Below are positions 22,883 through 24,782 of a stretch of 24,782 bases of DNA, piece by piece. This stretch comes from MED-G16 sp964467915 (GTDB lineage Bacteria > Bacteroidota > Bacteroidia > Cytophagales > MED-G16), in contig CAYXSW010000023.1 in NCBI GenBank assembly GCA_964467915.1, positions 1 to 24,782 of the forward strand, in the 5' to 3' direction. A program made the position numbers and the translations under genes. Numbering within the stretch: position 1 is the stretch's first letter; the number at the start of each line of letters is the position of its first letter. The notes beneath the pieces are model-generated. The model made no database searches. It worked only from the letters and a program-made list of their open reading frames with translations, and was not told the origin of the DNA.

Positions 22883-24782
22883 TATCTCCTTTTGAAAGTC
22901 TTATTAAAAAGTCAGCAGTAGCTTTATTTACTTTCATTTGGTTATCAAACATCATAAAGTGGTGAGTATCATCAACTATAACCATTGTCTCCATGTGAAC
23001 TTTTTTATTTCTTAATCTTTGAACAAGATCTGTGCTTTGTCTGAAATCCACATTTCTATCGTCATCAGCATGAATTACCAAAACAGGAGATTCCCATTTG
23101 TCAACATCAGAAACAGGAGATGATTTCCATGCTGTTTTTCTACCAAGGTCATAATCAGAAGGTTTTTCATAATAATTAGAATTTAAGTAACTGTATCTTG
23201 TCCAATCATGTACACCATGAATGTCTACGCCTCCAGAAAATAATTCTGAATCCCTTCCTAAAGCCATTGCTGTTAAAAATCCTCCATAACTACCCCCGTA
23301 AACATAAATTCTTTTTGAATCAATATTTTTTTGAGACTTCAACCATAAACCAGCAGCTTTAATATCTTGATATTCAGAAGCTCCTCTTGATCTTCCATCA
23401 ATTGGGTTATGAAATTCATATCCATATCCGATACCTAATCTAAAATTTACTGAAATAACTACAAATCCTTGATTCGCTAAATACTGATTTAAAGCATAAG
23501 CATTAGAGTAATATGAAGAATAGTGCCATCCTAATAACATTTGTCTTGGTGGTCCCCCATGAATATATATAACAGCAGCTTTATTTTTTTTGCCATCATT
23601 CTTTTCAAATTTAGTAGCATGAACTTTAGTGCCGTCTAAAGAATTAAATTTTACTTGAGTAGGAATAATCATATTTTTTAGAGGAAAATTATTAGGAATT
23701 CTATCTTCAGATAATAATTTTTTTACTCCGTTTTCTAAATTTATTATTGTTGGAAGAGGAGGTCTAGAGGAAGTAGCACTTATATATGCAATATTTTTTA
23801 AATCTCCAGTGACAAGTGGAGTCCACTCCAATCCTTTTCCTTTAGTTATCACCTGCATATCAGGCTTATCTACTGAAACTTTAACTATATGTCGTCTATC
23901 AATATCATATTTATCATCACCAGTGTTAGCAGTAAAAACGAGTGATTTTTTATCAGGAGAAAGTTTTATATATTCACACATAAATTCACCTGGTGTAAGT
24001 AGCAACTCTTCTCCCCCATCTTCTGAAATTGAATAAAGGTGAGGCCATCCATCATGATAAGAAAGGAATACTATCCTATTTTTTGCCCAATGCAAATTTG
24101 TTCCTCCATGAGTCCTTGGTATTGATCCTCTCAGAGTTTTAGGTGGTTTCCATAAAACTTTAGATTTTAAGGAGTTTAAGTTAATCTTAACAATTTTCCA
24201 TGGAATATGTCTTGCAACAAGAAATGGATCAGGCTTTCCAGCAGCTCCAGACTGTCTAATAAAAACAATTTCATTGCCATCAGGAGACCATCTTGGAGAA
24301 AAGTCTCTATCAAATGATGGGGAAAGCCATTTAATTGGAATATCGTCATCTTCAAAAACTCCCACAAATGACCTATCTCCTCTATATGATACAAAGGCAA
24401 TTTTAGATCCATCTGGAGACCAAATTTGAGATGAATTTTTTCCTCTTGAGTGAAATAATTTAACTGGTTCTCCGTCTCCATCAATTGAGGACTCCCAAAG
24501 TTGTCCATCTTTCTCATATACAATTTTATTACTTAGAGGGGAAATCACTGGATTAATTCCTTTGTCTATCATTATAGGTTCACCTCCTGAAAAAGGAAAA
24601 CTCCAAATTTGTACCTTAGGTGGATTCGGATTAAAAGTTGGATTTACAGGAAGTTCATCATCCCAATTAGAACCAAAATCTCCTCCTCTTACATATATAA
24701 CCCAATTTCCATCTGCAGACATTGAAACACTTGAAAGTTCTTGACCGGTATCTTCCATATAAGATGTCAACCTTCTTGGAAT
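22875..24782 (-). CDS. S9 family peptidase (prolyl oligopeptidase/dipeptidyl-peptidase type), N-terminus outside window
   Basis: The reading frame stays open through the right edge (…IPRRLTSYMEDTGQ), so the TTG at 24770 is not the true start. The visible 635 residues begin in a TolB/WD40-like propeller (SADGNWVIYV, SPDGSKIAFVS, SPDGNEIVFI, SPDKKSLVFT). After about residue 380 they enter an alpha/beta-hydrolase domain. Its catalytic triad is visible: Ser in YGGSYGGFLTA, Asp in HADDDRNVDF, and His in DDTHHFMMF. The HGGPPRQM oxyanion region is also present. S9 enzymes cut short proline- or alanine-containing peptides and are usually periplasmic or secreted in Bacteroidota. The convergent stop overlaps that of the BNR gene by eight bases. 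Confidence 0.85.
   Translation of the reverse strand: MPRRLTSYMEDTGQELSSVSMSADGNWVIYVRGGDFGSNWDDELPVNPTFNPNPPKVQIWSFPFSGGEPIMIDKGINPVISPLSNKIVYEKDGQLWESSIDGDGEPVKLFHSRGKNSSQIWSPDGSKIAFVSYRGDRSFVGVFEDDDIPIKWLSPSFDRDFSPRWSPDGNEIVFIRQSGAAGKPDPFLVARHIPWKIVKINLNSLKSKVLWKPPKTLRGSIPRTHGGTNLHWAKNRIVFLSYHDGWPHLYSISEDGGEELLLTPGEFMCEYIKLSPDKKSLVFTANTGDDKYDIDRRHIVKVSVDKPDMQVITKGKGLEWTPLVTGDLKNIAYISATSSRPPLPTIINLENGVKKLLSEDRIPNNFPLKNMIIPTQVKFNSLDGTKVHATKFEKNDGKKNKAAVIYIHGGPPRQMLLGWHYSSYYSNAYALNQYLANQGFVVISVNFRLGIGYGYEFHNPIDGRSRGASEYQDIKAAGLWLKSQKNIDSKRIYVYGGSYGGFLTAMALGRDSELFSGGVDIHGVHDWTRYSYLNSNYYEKPSDYDLGRKTAWKSSPVSDVDKWESPVLVIHADDDRNVDFRQSTDLVQRLRNKKVHMETMVIVDDTHHFMMFDNQMKVNKATADFLIRLSKGDIN

Overview
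The window looks like a compact, AT-rich Bacteroidota chromosome segment, probably from a marine, peptide-degrading, flavobacterium-like organism. The phylum call rests on the TonB-dependent receptor tail, the DUF6150 and DUF6090-type proteins, the PspC/outer-membrane-barrel pair, and the secreted BNR-propeller and S9 peptidase proteins. Genes are tightly packed, often overlapping by 4 to 17 bases, and all four convergent gene pairs overlap at their stop codons. I saw no tRNA, rRNA, insertion sequence, phage gene or CRISPR array, and no stretch over 300 bases lacks a gene.

Layout. 1-2391 (+): C-terminus of a TonB-dependent receptor, a possible 30-residue ORF, a YkvI-like membrane protein and a DUF6090-like membrane-anchored protein. 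2388-8019 (-): a nine-residue-repeat protein with its own terminator, then a 1021-residue secreted protein (HExxH metallopeptidase, beta-propeller, probable outer-membrane barrel), a PrsW-type intramembrane protease, a small membrane coiled-coil protein and a DUF6150 repeat protein. 8173-10141 (+): a small lipocalin-like secreted protein, a 41-residue basic ORF and a carnosinase-like M20 metallopeptidase. 10138-10966 (-): PspC-domain protein and an outer-membrane barrel protein. 11006-12162 (+): a metallo-beta-lactamase-fold protein with altered metal ligands and a second small secreted protein. 12159-12791 (-): hemolysin III/TrhA. 12856-22882 (+): a six-gene, probably single operon with P1 (DmpA/BapA) aminopeptidase, CoA-acylating (methyl)malonate-semialdehyde dehydrogenase, class III aminotransferase, sodium:solute symporter, amidohydrolase and BNR-repeat protein. 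22875-24782 (-): an S9 prolyl-oligopeptidase-type peptidase running off the right edge.

How the genes fit together. Much of the window handles peptides. The operon at 12856 reads as a route: a secreted P1 peptidase frees beta-amino acids from peptides, the aminotransferase makes a semialdehyde, and the dehydrogenase makes an acyl-CoA, with the symporter as importer. That pathway is an inference from family functions and gene order.

The least familiar object is the protein at 6964-8019. Its C-terminal 150 residues are 17 copies of a nine-residue motif (aromatic/aliphatic-x-Lys-Phe-x-Lys). The same nine-residue phase appears in diverged form near its N-terminus. I do not recognise it and it has no assigned function here.
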